Under the pieces are notes generated by a model. It was not told where the DNA came from, did no database searches, and saw nothing but the letters and a program-made list of their open reading frames with translations. A stretch of DNA of 64,000 bases, from positions 6,618,606-6,682,605 of the forward strand of contig NW_020653900.1 in NCBI RefSeq assembly GCF_003589595.1. The letters are read 5' to 3'. The position numbers and the translations under genes were made by a program. The DNA comes from Hyposmocoma kahamanoa (Eukaryota; Arthropoda; Insecta; Lepidoptera; Cosmopterigidae). This document shows positions 33,295 through 44,544 of this stretch, in pieces; position 1 is the stretch's first letter, and the number at the start of each line of letters is the position of its first letter.

Positions 33295-34190
33295 CTAGTT
33301 CCCAGATGATGGAAAGGGGAACTAACTAAACCGATAATATTATTTAAAACCAAATAATTACCTCCTGCTATTCAATATAATTCTGTTTTGTTTTAATATA
33401 AAAAAAATAAGGGTGAACAATTTCCATGTACGTCCACATGTTTACTAATTATATTATATATGTTACACATTCTCTTGAAGGGTGAAATACTTAGTACCGA
33501 AATTAATTTTTCAAAGAAGTAGACAAAATGATTGGATATGATATCGGGGATATTTTGTATATCTATACTTACAAACATAATTATGTTATCGCTTATGTAC
33601 TTACAAATATGTAAGCTAACGAAGACAAAGGAGTAACATAAAATTAGAACAAAAAATGATTGACATTAATTATTATTCTCTAACCCACGTTAATCTAAAC
33701 GAGCATTAAAAACAATAGCTGACTAATACATTACATAAAACAATACTCTTCTTTTCTCACATTCGAGTAAGTACAAAGCTACGTGTGGCCTGTGAAAGTG
33801 ATCACACGATCAAACGTGAATCAAGTCGCGCTAGCCGCAAGCACCTGTGTTATGTGACTTGTAAACACAAGGGAATATATTATGTTGAGCAAGTTTTCGA
33901 TCATGTTTTTTTTTTGAAATCCTGGTCACGGGTCTACTGTTTGGATTCAGACCATATTCTGCTATGGGTATCGTCTTCAACGTGCAGGTTTCTTCACAAA
34001 GTTTTTCTTCAATATATTGCAACTAAATACTAACTTCGTAGAATTCGCAATTGAGAAGTACTAAGCGTTCTCTCGCGAAGTTACTTTGAGATGTACAATA
34101 GTAGTATTTTTTATGGTACTGTGTGATCTGACGAATAAGTCGTGCGCCTAGTGGTGGTAGGTAATATAGCTTGATTCATTGATAATATTT
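33295..34190. other. Non-coding, mostly nothing recognised
   Basis: A weak SINE D-like stretch lies at 33920-34015. No supported gene. Confidence 0.35.
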
Positions 34191-34194
34191 GCTC

Positions 34195-35140
34195 TAGGTG
34201 TTGGTATGGTACCGTGTATAGAGTGACGGTCCGGTATCCACATCTCAACCTAGTGTCCATATCCCTATCTACCAACCCGAGAGATAGGGATTTCCGGGGA
34301 GACTACGGCCTGCCTGGACTAGGGTACGGCGGGCATCCGGGCCAAGCCCTCCGCCAGTGATACGCTTTCACGGACGTTTCTGGTGGACCCAGATTTGGGT
34401 ACAGACTCGCCGGGGTTCCGGGCTAGTTGTAGGGATGAACACGTTCATTTACCCTGGTAGTATGTGGCGGGGGCGTTCATTCTAGCTGCGCGCGGTCTTA
34501 GAAGCCGATTAAGGTGAGGAGACGCGCGGGGCACGTGAATTGCACTTTAAGTCGCAAGCTATGTCCGGACATTTTCGCAGGACCCAAAGACCGCCATCTC
34601 CGGCACTAGTCCGGAGAGCAAGTAGAGGACGAGCTAAATATCCTCCTTTCCCTCTAGCCGCGTAGGTTTTCGGGAACTGGAGAGACGCTACGGTATCGGG
34701 TAGTGAGCGTGCCTACAGCTCCGCCACCATAAAGAGATTTGGTAGGGTATTCAGAGTCAACGGCTTAATTTTGTAATGCGCTACAGGAATTGAACGTGTC
34801 TGCAGCTTAGGTGCCTATCTGGAAAAAGGGTACGCGAGCACCCGGGGAGCTCACTAACCTTTTGAGAACCGGATAAAGTCCGTGCAAACGGGCTGATCTG
34901 GGGTTATAGTTTTAGTGGCCCTCCTCAAAAGGTAGATAGGGAGGTTCACTGTAAACAAAACTTGTGTAGAAACGTTATGAGACTGTCCACATCTCACCGT
35001 CTAGGTGCTTATTTTGCATGTGGTGAGTTCAGTGTTCTACTCGAGTCACCCGAACTCCTCCAGGAATTTCAGTTTTGGGTTTTCCTGGATTTGCTCAAGA
35101 CTTCGGGGAGCGACCTCGGTATTCTTAGATACTTATTATA
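34195..35140. other. GC-rich block of unknown origin
   Basis: About 950 bp clearly richer in G+C than any other stretch. It contains words such as GGGCCAAGCCCTCCGCCAG and CCGCCATCTCCGGCACTAG. No reading frame over 70 codons makes sense. The inverted 11-mer CCCTATCTACC (34263-34273) and GGTAGATAGGG (34931-34941) flanks most of it. It is followed by AT-rich sequence with ATAATAAAACCC (35207). It could be the UTR of a LINE, a solo LTR or an unknown transposon; I cannot decide. Confidence 0.45.
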
Positions 35141-35274
35141 TCTGAGGTTATTGTATTAATGTGTAACCTATTGCTATATGAATTGGAAAGTGTATACCAA
35201 TATGTTATAATAAAACCCGCTTGTTACTATTAGCGTGCTTTGGTAGCCTGTAACTGCGATATGTAATGTTTTTT

Positions 35275-35321
35275 TTAACACAATACATACACAGATATTC
35301 TCTGTGTATGTATTGTGTTAA
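35275..35321. repeat. Perfect 21-bp hairpin with 5-nt loop
   Basis: Left arm 35275-35295 begins TTAACACAATACATAC. The loop TATTC is at 35296-35300. The right arm 35301-35321 begins TCTGTGTATG and ends TGTGTTAA. All 21 pairs match. Origin unknown. Confidence 0.85.
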
Positions 35322-35339
35322 CTATCCATTCTAAATAAA

Positions 35340-35820
35340 TAAAATAAAATAAATAAAATACTTTGTCCTGTCCAAATAGTTGACTACGCCGGAGCATTGT
35401 AGTAGGATATGCTCTACGTATTACTCGACTGTGTGAACAAAAATTTTGAATGACATGAAATATCGACAAGTTTCTTTGACCACATCCGATGTTGGCCGAA
35501 TGAAAACACAACATGCGATTTGTGTTTTACGTAACATTTTATGGGACACGGATTTTGCTTGTTAATGTTTCTTTTGACGGCCTTTTCATTTGCAATTTAG
35601 AAATTTGGCTAATAGTTACGTCGAATTAATTTATGGTAACGGAACTACGATTTTTATACAACTCTTTAGCTATTCTTATAACATTATGTCATTTCGAATA
35701 AAAATTTGTAGTATAATTTTTATTGAGAGGGATACTGATACGAGTGGAGGTTCATGGTCTATATTTGCCCCAGTGGGAAATAGGCGTAATGAATGATTTT
35801 ATTTAAGTAAAACCCATTTT
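35340..35820. other. Non-coding, nothing recognised
   Basis: No gene or repeat recognised apart from an (AATAA)n run at 35334-35360. Confidence 0.35.
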
Positions 35821-35824
35821 GACG

Positions 35825-35965
35825 ATCGTCAACATTGTGGCTTAGTGATTAGCACCGTGGGCGCTAAATGAGGATGTAGGAGGAGGATGAGGATATTTTG
35901 GGAAAAGAATTTTTCTAAATTGGTTCTGATCTTGGTGGTCTGGATTTCATGTTCTCGTACTCACT
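35825..35965 (+). mobile_element. tRNA-headed SINE, family M
   Basis: A box TGGCTTAGTGATTAGCAC, then GTGGGCGCTAAATGAGGA, ending AAATTGGTTCTGATCTTGGT. Its B-box region is disrupted. It matches the reversed copy at 37690. Confidence 0.6.
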
Positions 35966-36135
35966 GTACAGGAAATTCATAATCAGTTTTTTATGATATT
36001 AAGTAGAGAAACGAATCTGTTGTGTGCCACTCAGAACTTTAAATCATAAAGGAGCATTGCGTACGCTCGTCACCGCCCTGAGTCATAAAACTGACAAGTT
36101 TCATGTACTTATCTGTAATTTCACCAGCACCTTTA

Positions 36136-36563
36136 GCGCGTTTGTACACTGCTTCCAATTCGTATTCATTCCGAATCGGAGACTATACAAATCTAGAATA
36201 GTCTGACCCATTTCGGATGTCGCTTATGCATCAAGTCCGACACGAATCCGAGAAAATACGATTATCGCTTGTACACCTAGAGATAAAATGATTTCTGTAA
36301 CATTTCGGACCGTCATTTCTCGGATTCGGAACAGGGGGTCTAATCTCGATCTCCGTCCGACATCCGTCCGAAACAATTACTGTCAAATAAGTAATATTCG
36401 ACAAAATTAAAAGACAAGTATCCAGTATGAAGCTTCATTCGCATCACGCGTCTTTTCATTTGGTCAAGTATTGCTTATTTGGCAGTAATTGTTTCGGACG
36501 GATGTCGGACGGAGATCGAGAGTAACCCTACTGATACGAATCGGACGTAGTGCGCAAACGCTC
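36136..36563. mobile_element. Family G element (PIF/Harbinger-like), itself split
   Basis: Left end GCGCGTTTGTACACTGCTTC; right end GACGTAGTGCGCAAACGCTC is its inverted counterpart. Target duplication TTA. An inner family H element interrupts it between GGATTCGGAAC and GATACGAATCGG; the uninterrupted junction is seen in a fragment at 44496-44540. Confidence 0.75.
36333..36532. mobile_element. Inverted-repeat element, family H
   Basis: About 200 bp, almost all of it terminal inverted repeat. Left CTCGATCTCCGTCCGACATC and CGTCCGAAACAATTACTG; right CAGTAATTGTTTCGGACG and GATGTCGGACGGAGATCGAG. The arms match over about 71 bp with roughly six mismatches. The short spacer holds TCCAGTATGAAGCTTC. 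Confidence 0.8.
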
Positions 36564-36679
36564 TTACCCTTCAGAACCGAAATGCGTCATGCTCTCACTA
36601 CTGCTTGGCGACAGATATAGGCATGTTATAATTTCCTTCACAAATAGTTCTACTGCTACTAAATTTTTAACATTATTAT

Positions 36680-36978
36680 TCATCATCATCATCGTCAAGG
36701 CATTTGTACGTCCCACTACTGGGTACGGGTCTCCTCTCAGGCGAGGTTTAGGCCATAGTTGCGGGTTAGGGCCTTAATTCATTTTTCGAGAATCATGAAC
36801 CTTCTTCGATGTGCATGTTTCATGACGATGCTTTCCTTCACCGAAAAGCTCATGATAAATGTCAAATTAAATTTAGCACATAAGTTCTGATAAACTCACG
36901 GTGCGAGTCCGGATTCGAACCCAAGGCCTTTGTTTGAGAGGCGGTAGGTCAAACCATTAGGCTACCATGCTTTCATCA
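36680..36978 (-). mobile_element. SINE D
   Basis: Reversed: tail ATCATCATCATC, GGGTACGGGTCTCCTCTCAG, CTTCACCGAAAAGCTCATGA, head CCGGATTCGAACCCAAGGCC and GTCAAACCATTAGGCTACCA. Confidence 0.8.
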
Positions 36979-37309
36979 TTGTAATTACAATAAATCATTA
37001 TAATATTACACTCTTGTTATTTCTTATGCATCTGTTCAAAGGCGTCTAAAAATGATTTCAAAATGTGTAGTTTCGAACAGGTGTTTGATAATTTTTATAA
37101 TGATATTAAAACATAGTTCAAAAGCGACAATATTTATGATAAGCTATTAATAATAATATATTTCATTTATGTAATATACTAACAAGTCGAATAAATTAAT
37201 ATACCATTCAGTAGTTCTAGATATGATGTATTATAATTCTGATAGCTCACGGGTTCTAGGCAAGATATTAAATAATAACCTTAGGTTCTTTTTTTACACT
37301 TTTTTTATA

Positions 37310-37595
37310 ATACCAAGTGATGAGACAAAGAAGTCGTGCACCTGGTGGTAAGCGACACGCCTGTTCATAACAGTTGCAGTGCCACTCAGGGCTATAAACT
37401 CCACAGATCGGAGGGGCACTGCCACTGCGCCCGTCACCTCGAGACACAAGTCCCATGTGCCTGTAATTTCCCCAGCACCCCTACCCGTAAAACTGGGTCG
37501 CAGTAATACTGACGTTGCTGCTTGGTGGCAGAAATAGGTAAGGCGGCAGTACTTCCCTGGACGAACTCTTTCACAAGGAGCTCTACTGCTACTAA
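37310..37595 (-). mobile_element. Family A repeat, full length
   Basis: Reversed, well kept: TTATAATACCAAGTGATGAG, GGTGGTAAGCGACACGCCTG, to CACAAGGAGCTCTACTGCTA. Confidence 0.85.
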
Positions 37596-37689
37596 AACTT
37601 ATTATTATAAAATGGTCCAAATCGTCGAGTTCGATGCGCCCTTTACAAGTGGGGTCCATTGGCATAATTAAAAAAATAATAATAATAAT

Positions 37690-37870
37690 AATGTGCGAAA
37701 CAAACACAACCAATTACCAGACCTGGTCTGAAAGTAAGGACTTCTCTGGAGTGCTTGGAACACCCAGAACAAGATCAATATAGAAAAGTTCATTTCCAAA
37801 ATTAGTTCCACTAGGAGTTGAACCGGGTACCTCCTCATTCAGCGCCCATGGTGTCAACTACAGGATAAGT
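37690..37870 (-). mobile_element. SINE family M
   Basis: Minus strand: ACACCATGGGCGCTGAATGA, B box CCCGGTTCAACTCCTAG, body TCTATATTGATCTTGTTCTG. Same order of words as at 35825. Confidence 0.6.
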
Positions 37871-37884
37871 TCCTTGAAACTTTT

Positions 37885-37990
37885 TTTTCTGGTGCCAAGT
37901 GATGTGACAAACAAGTCGTGCGCCTGATGGTAAGCGACACACCTGTCACTCTCCAGTGTCAATAGAGCTTTAAATCGCAAACGTCTGACC
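37885..37990 (-). mobile_element. Family A repeat fragment
   Basis: GGTGCCAAGTGATGTGACAA, CGCCTGATGGTAAGCGACAC and AGAGCTTTAAATCGCAAACG. Confidence 0.7.
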
Positions 37991-37999
37991 TACCTAAAT

Positions 38000-38920
38000 A
38001 CTTACATAAATATTTATTAATATGACAAAGTAGAACGTTACCAATGTATTAAAAAAAAAACTTGTCCGTACGTATCAAATATCTAACAAAATCGTTAAAA
38101 AATGTTCAAAAAGAAAAATAGTTGCTTGCTTCCTACAAAATCTTGTACGAAGAGAGTTTTCATATACACGTCTATGTTCAACGAGAGCTATCTAGTGGCC
38201 ATGAGTGGAACTTGCAAGTGAATGTGAAGTCAAGGTTGCAGGAAGGGTTTACTCGTAGAAAGGCTTTCTCGCTTGGTGGCGTTGTTGAGATATTGAGACT
38301 TACTTGTTAGGTACTGTACTTAACCCACACCGACAAGTGGAACTTGTACTTCGCAACTAGAAGACGCCACTGTAGACGACATATTTTCATACTAAAAGGC
38401 ACTGTTACATTTTAATTTATAGTGTTCTGACTACAGGCTATGCGTGTTTAGTGCTAGGTTCCGTGTAATCGTTTTACTTTTTCATAACTTTTTGTCCTTT
38501 GGGTAGGCAAGGACGATTCATACTGCCTGAACTTGGAATTTAATTTTTCTCGAATAGCCATCATTAAGAAACTTTTTTTACTTCCTTATTTATTGAACGT
38601 GAAGTGAAAATTTTCATACCACAGATAACAAAGTTTTCTAATGTTTGTCATAGACAAAAAAGATTTTGATATGCAACAATATACTATTTATTTTGTTTTA
38701 TTACAACTTCTAAAACCTGTTGCAATCACAATTAATTTATTACAAGTCTAAAACTAATTACTGTTTTTCTAAATTAGACTCGTAATTCAATCGTAATGAA
38801 CGGGATAAACAAGTTACAGTAAGATAAATTATCTAACAAATATTTATCTGTAGTTTTATTTTGTACATTTATTTTATTACTTCTATAATTTATTGATTTA
38901 TACGTGAATACGTACGAATG
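38000..38920. other. Non-coding, nothing recognised
   Basis: No gene or repeat recognised; short reading frames only. Confidence 0.35.
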
Positions 38921-38923
38921 TAC

Positions 38924-39031
38924 GACCTGTGAAAGGTGGTTGACAGTGGCTGGATGCGGGTGGCACAAGACCGGGAGAGTTGGCGTTCTCAAGGGGAGGC
39001 TTATGTCGAGCAGTGCACGCGTGTAAACTAA
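38924..39031 (+). mobile_element. LINE (RTE-like) C-terminal remnant
   Basis: Translation: DL, a stop, KVVDSGWMRVAQDRESWRSQ, GEAYVEQCTRVN and a stop at 39029-39031. Same domain end as at 9231 and 17470; here only one internal stop. Confidence 0.75.
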
Positions 39032-39084
39032 CGATGACGTATTCGTCGATGCAACGAAAAACAACGGTTTGTGTGAAAAACCGT

Positions 39085-39215
39085 CCAGTCAACCCGTGAC
39101 CATGGAGCGTGCAACCGTTCCGAAATATCGGGAAAATGAAAAGAAGTCATACCGTGGTAAGAAACCTGAAATTAGTGATAATCATTTAGTGATTAACCAC
39201 GAAAGCGTTAAAATC
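39085..39215 (+). repeat. Dispersed repeat with stem-loop
   Basis: CGTGGTAAGAAACCTGAAAT, AGTGATAATCATTTAGTGAT, TAACCACGAAAG. The outer CGTGGT/ACCACG pair and the middle match 19645-19695. Confidence 0.6.
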
Positions 39216-39570
39216 TAATAAGATATTAGTTAATACATCATAATAATAACATTGAAAAACGTGTTCTAAACTCCAAATTCCAGTTATTTACGCTAGGTGC
39301 TCAGTAATTCCGACTTTTTTATTTTTAATTAACCGACAACCACCGACAGATACACACTCGCCGCGCCCATTTTATATTAATAATCAACCAATTACAAAAT
39401 GACAACCCATCGCCGCGCATCGGACCCGCCCATTTCATGGTGCCTAATAATTAAGCAACTACAGATGACAACCTATGTTAATTAACTAAACACAGATGAC
39501 AACTGTCGGTATTTTAATTAGATCCTCATTTGCTATCATTGATCCATGCAATGCTATGGATGCGTTTACG

Positions 39571-39592
39571 TCACCACGGTCAGCCGTGGTGA
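39571..39592. repeat. Perfect 9-bp GC-rich hairpin
   Basis: TCACCACGG, loop TCAG, CCGTGGTGA. It lies in a locally GC-richer stretch (39340-39610) with no recognised gene. Confidence 0.6.
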
Positions 39593-39604
39593 AGAGGCTC
39601 ATGC

Positions 39605-40120
39605 AGTCTTTTATTACATCCATTTACAATATTCCTAAGACCCACTAAACTTGAACAAAAATATACTTTCAAAATAAACAAAACTCTGAAATATCAAAGA
39701 ATAACATATAAAATTTAAAAAAGCTATATACACTATATAGCATGTTGCATACAAAAATAAGTCTTGCTCAAAAATATTTCTTACTGTCATCGATGAACAT
39801 TTTTATTCCACTTAATTTGACTATCTTTGTCTAGGTTAGTAGACTAGAAACTTCTCCTCACTTTCAGAAATATCTCCTGCTATTTGTCATTTCTTACTTG
39901 GTGCATTTCTGTATGAACCTCAAAGTCACTGTTCTTTTCGCCCTCATAGATGGAGCCAAAATCATCCTTTTCCAAAAACCATCTCATGCGTTCCTCATAA
40001 ATACTGAGGCTTTAAAATATAACTTAAAATAATTTATAAATATAATAGACAATGGAAACTCAATGATAATTAATAATAATACGTAACTATAGGAATTATT
40101 AAACATGTTAATTGCGCCTG
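39605..40120. other. Non-coding, nothing recognised
   Basis: No gene or repeat recognised. Confidence 0.35.
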
Positions 40121-40328
40121 AAACTGAACACCTATCCCGCGTCGGTCTCAGGGACCGATCGGTGTCGTGTACGGGTGTTGTATGCACGAATACCCCTGTT
40201 ACACTCAAATGAAGTTAGCCACAAACCATGCAGCTAGCAATGAACCCAAAGTTCTAACTTTTTCCGTTTCAGAAAACAACGGCAAACGATAATCGTCGGT
40301 CTGAGAGACCAATGCGCGGGTATACGAA

Positions 40329-40541
40329 GGTTAAGGACTAACCACACACATCAGGACCGTGACCGGGACGTTAAGGGGCCGTGCTCGTTTATATGAACGC
40401 CGGCGCCGAGCCGACCCGGACGAAGACATGTGTGGACGAGTTCATACAAAATATACACACTGATATTTTTTTGAGTCCCTGACGGAGCACGGCCCGTCCA
40501 CGTCCCGGACGGCTCTAAAGTGTATGGTTAGTCTTTTAACC
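40329..40541. mobile_element. 213-bp inverted-repeat element
   Basis: Left end GGTTAAGGACTAACCACACA and later GGGGCCGTGCTCG; right end CGGAGCACGGCCC and GTATGGTTAGTCTTTTAACC. Ends pair over about 55 bp with mismatches. GC-rich, no reading frame. Confidence 0.65.
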
Positions 40542-40741
40542 GTACAAGATGGAAAAGTCTATTTTTAAAAGCCTGTAAAGACGTTACTGAGTATTTATAC
40601 AGGAACACTATAATAGTTGTAATTTTTAAGTCTTATTGAATGGCACTGTACGGTGGTCCATACACTTATAAATGATAGTATGATATCTGTTAAGAATGTA
40701 TATGTATTAGTTCTGATTTACTAGTAATAATGTTTGTTATA

Positions 40742-40985
40742 ATAATACAAAGATCGAACACTTAGAAAAATATCTTCGATCCGGCTGGATTCGAATCAAC
40801 GTTTTCTAGCAAACCGTGTCAGATCCTATGCTAACTAAGCAATGAAACGAACTTGCGGACCTAATGAATTTTTCAACAAGCACATTCCGTGTCTTACTTG
40901 GCTTAGCACGGTTTGCTGGAAGACATTGGTTTGAATCCAGGCGGATCGCAGGATTTTTTCTAAGTATTCGATCTTTGTATTAATA
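40742..40985. mobile_element. Inverted pair of family F elements
   Basis: Left AATACAAAGATCGAACACTT, GGATTCGAATC, TAGCAAACCGTG. Right CACGGTTTGCTGGAA, TTTGAATCCAGGCGG, AAGTATTCGATCTTTGTATT. Arms of about 85 bp around a 75-bp centre; each arm has a B-box-like GATTCGAATC. Confidence 0.65.
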
Positions 40986-40999
40986 AGGCTACATTTGAA

Positions 41000-41980
41000 A
41001 AATGACAACTTGTCAGTGAACCTCTCTCGGTTCAAAGTTTGTACGAACGGAAATTATAACTATTTTATGTTTAAATAGGAGGGTTATAAAATTTCACAGA
41101 TCCATACATAATTTGTTTCATGTAGTTCTAATTATTTTGATGGTTTTCATGTGATAAAAGCACGTTTGACATGTTATCACATGTGGCTTTATCATACCGA
41201 GTGTACGAACTGCTTTTTAGTGCCGAAATGGACTGTATTGACATCGTTGAAGTGCGTACTCTACTTACCTCAGTACTCATACGAATTTCGTACATCAACG
41301 AAATCTAATTAGCATTTATACCCAATATCGTTCGCGGTCACGCGTTGTACAGCCTAATAATACAACAATATATATTCCAAATGTAGAACAACTCATCAAA
41401 CGCTACGTGAGAGAAAATACCTTTTGTGACGAAAATGAAAATCGAACTTCTTGATATCGAAAGTTATTGTTTGAAAGTGTCATCACTTTTAACTAAATTT
41501 ACATTAATAGGTGAATATTTCCGCTCTATTTATTTATTAATTTAATCGTATATAGTACAGAAATCACACTGAAAAACAGAAAACATAAGCAAAAATAAGG
41601 TACACAATAACTAAAATAACGGGTTTATATTCACATCTAAACATTAATTATGTAAAACAAAAACAATATCAATAACGTTGCATTATTATAAACTGTACAA
41701 ATACTTAGATAAATACATATTTCATAATATAATACATATGAAATGGATTGAATACTGGATACTTAAACGTTATTTTGAAAATAGCTAGTGATTTACTGTC
41801 GTGAACTGTATGGGAAGTGTGTTCTAAAGTCTGACCGAAGGAACAGTGAAGGAGTGGGAATAGAAACCGGAATTGAAGGATGGGAAAGATAATTGAGACC
41901 TAACAAAACAGATTTATCCTGAAACCTGAGAAAGCTGAAACGCTCTGTCAGATACCCGGGAGACAAAGGGTTATGTATAA
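41000..41980. other. Non-coding, nothing recognised
   Basis: A palindrome-like pair GATAAAAGCACGTTTGACATG / CACATGTGGCTTTATC lies at 41150-41195, weak. No gene. Confidence 0.3.
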
Positions 41981-41984
41981 TCGC

Positions 41985-42425
41985 AGTAGAGAGTACTAAA
42001 AAAACCGACCTCAAAAGTACGTGGAATTACATATAATACCTAGTTTTATTGAAATCGGTTACCGGAAAGTGCGCAAACCCGCATTCATCCCCTAGTTCGC
42101 CACTATTCGGGACTTGCCACAGGATATAATAAAAATCGGTGCTCACTACTCAAAGTACATAGAAGAGAGAAAAACGCCTTGAATTAAAGAATAGCAAAAT
42201 CAACCATTAAAATAATTGCTCAATATACTAAAATTTAGGCGCTATTTATAAAAATGAATCTTCATGCGTGAACAGCCACCATTAGAGGTGGATGATTTTC
42301 TTCAAAATTAAATGAGACCACTATGGAGGTACCCTCTTTCCAGAAAAAATCTACAAAATCGGTTCACAAGTTATCGCATAAATATCGCATAAATACAAAA
42401 AAAAACATACAGTCGAATGACAACC
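41985..42425. mobile_element. Family C element, long form
   Basis: AAAAAAACCGACCTCAAAAG to ACATACAGTCGAATGACAAC and CCTCCTCCTTTTCATTC; closely follows the copy at 28975 (ACGCCTTGAATTA, CAAAATCAACCATTAAAATA). Confidence 0.75.
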
Positions 42426-42539
42426 TCCTCCTTTTCATTCAGAGGAACGGTAGAAAAAGTTGAATTATGATAACAATGTTCGTGTCAATCACTGACAACA
42501 TTATAGTGAACACTTAAATTGAAAAAAGAATTACTTCAA

Positions 42540-42695
42540 TCGCCTTTTGATTTTGCAGAAAATATTCCACATCTAAAGTGGCAAACTAGGGGTCACGCAC
42601 TTTCCGGTAACCAATTACAATAAAACTTGGCAAACAGATGTAATTCCACGCACTTTTCAGTACTGATTTTGAATCTGTACTGAGATTACTACTTA
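42540..42695. mobile_element. Family C fragment, opposite orientation
   Basis: CACTTTCCGGTAACCAATTA, ATGTAATTCCACGCACTTTT and CTGTACTGAGATTACTA are the reverse complement of the left part of family C. Confidence 0.65.
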
Positions 42696-42699
42696 TTTC

Positions 42700-43880
42700 A
42701 AATGAAACATTCTGGTATACATTTCCAGTAGTATTTTTTATGAACATTGATGTCATAATATTTATTTTTAATGAAATTGAATTTAATGTTATAAATTTTA
42801 ATAATAATGAACATACTTTATATGTTGGTCATTAGTTTTAGTTTAGATTAGTAGGAACATTGTTTTAATTTTTTTTAATTAAATCTTGTTTTCTTTTACA
42901 TTGTTGTAAAGCCAAAGCGCATACTGCAATGTTACATATTTTTAATGAAACTGATATTTCCAATGTTTGGCCAACGGGTCTCTTCTCAGGCATAGGTTTA
43001 GACCATTTTTGCTCAATAAACAAATAAATAATACTCCGCAATTGAAACTGAATAAAAAGGTACGCAAATTATTTTTTTTTCCAATTTGAATCTTGAAACC
43101 TAATTAATAATTTGATCGATAATGATTAATATCCCCATCGATAATGATTAATTGGTTATGATTAAATTGGTTTGCGCTATAGAAATTTGTCACTTCCGAA
43201 AACTATAAATCTAAATTTGATCTGTTTTCGTGAAAATGTCAATTTAATAACTTATTTCTTCCGGTTCTTAATCAATTAAAGGTATATATTATGCATGTAT
43301 CAACCTTTTAACATGGTTAGTAAACCGTTACGCACTCATTTTTAGAATGACAAGTACAATTAACTGCATTTAAAAGTGTACCTACATTTAGTGAAATTAA
43401 ATCGATTTTAAACGCAACATTCAACGAAATCAACAATTATTTTGCACAAATGTTTAATGGGGATGATTTTATACGTTTGCTCTGATTATTTGATTGTATA
43501 CATGTATACATTGATTGTATACAGTGGAGATAAACTTTCATATATTTCTGAAAGACATAAATTGACAAGTACCGTAAGTTAATAATTACTATGGAGATAG
43601 AACTTCAAAGAAATGTATTCCATACTTTGCCTGAGGCTATTATACGTGAACCTAAGAAAAGTAAATTTAAACATCTTTTGTTTCAGCATTTGTTGTCAAA
43701 CTTAGAGTAGATTATTGTTAAAATACGTGTTAGGAAAAACATATGTATTAGTAGTTTTAAGATTATGTATATAAAAGCTAGATTTATTTGATTCCACAGT
43801 CAAACTGAATACTTAGTTTTGTGGGACTATGTATTTATGTATATAAGGGAAACTGTAATGTTTTTATATATATTAAATAT
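42700..43880. other. Non-coding, nothing recognised
   Basis: A direct repeat GATCGATAATGATTAATATC / CATCGATAATGATTAATTGG lies at 43113-43155. No gene. Confidence 0.35.
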
Positions 43881-43904
43881 AATTAATAATAATAATAATA
43901 ATAA

Positions 43905-44040
43905 GTCCCATGAGTCTGCAATTTCACCAGCACCCTACAACAACAGAAACACAGTATTGCTCACATTACTGCTAGCGGCAGAAATAGGACCTTACATCCC
44001 TGGACGAACTCTTTCACAAGGGGCTCTACTGCTATTGCTG
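43905..44040 (-). mobile_element. Family A repeat, 5' half
   Basis: Reversed: CTGCAATTTCACCAGCACCC to AAGGGGCTCTACTGCTATTG, preceded by an (AAT)n run. Confidence 0.7.
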
Positions 44041-44495
44041 CGCATACATATATACAATCGAATAATAAAAATAATCGATGTCTCTTCATTCGCGTCTCTC
44101 GTCTTCCATATACTATATGGTGTTGTAGTAGTTGTGACTCTTTAGTAGTAGAGTCCCAGTCTTTTCCGTGATCTTCTCTTTCTATAACACACACAACATG
44201 AACGGTTAGTGCCCTGCATTTAAAAAATACACATTTCCTAAATCGCAACTAAACTTAATTAAAATTAAACGGGGCTTTATTCGTCAAACACACACTTATA
44301 TAGAAAATCATATGATACATGTACTAATAAACTATGAGTTACTCTGATTTAATATGTTGGAGAAAAGAATGAAGCCTCTGTGCTGTTTTTTAGTCACAGC
44401 CTGTGTTTTCTATCGGACATTGCCGGAATATAATTTTGAAGAAAAGATCTTCAACAAAACACACATCGTTAGCGTGTTTGCTGCCCTCTGCATCC

Positions 44496-44540
44496 CTGCG
44501 ACATTTCGGACCGTCATTTCTCTGATTTGGAACCGATACG
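44496..44540. mobile_element. Family G fragment
   Basis: CGACATTTCGGACCGTCATT followed by TGGAACCGATACGAAT. It is useful because it shows the uninterrupted junction that is split at 36333. Confidence 0.55.
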
Positions 44541-44544
44541 AATA

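Larger units (their letters stand above)
35990..36665 (-). mobile_element. Family A repeat split by a family G element
   Basis: Reversed copy: 3' part 35990-36135 ends TTCACCAGCACCTTTA; the 5' part resumes at 36564 with TTACCCTTCAGAACCGAAAT and ends near 36663 with TTCTACTGCTACTAAA. TTA at 36133-36135 and 36564-36566 is the duplicated target. Confidence 0.8.

Noticed and set aside
34195..35220. Solo LTR
   Set aside because: TGTTGG start, ACA end and an AATAAA are present, but no flanking duplication or second LTR was found, so the class is left open.
35275..35321. microRNA precursor
   Set aside because: A 21-bp stem with a 5-nt loop is too short for a typical Drosha/Dicer substrate; kept only as a hairpin.
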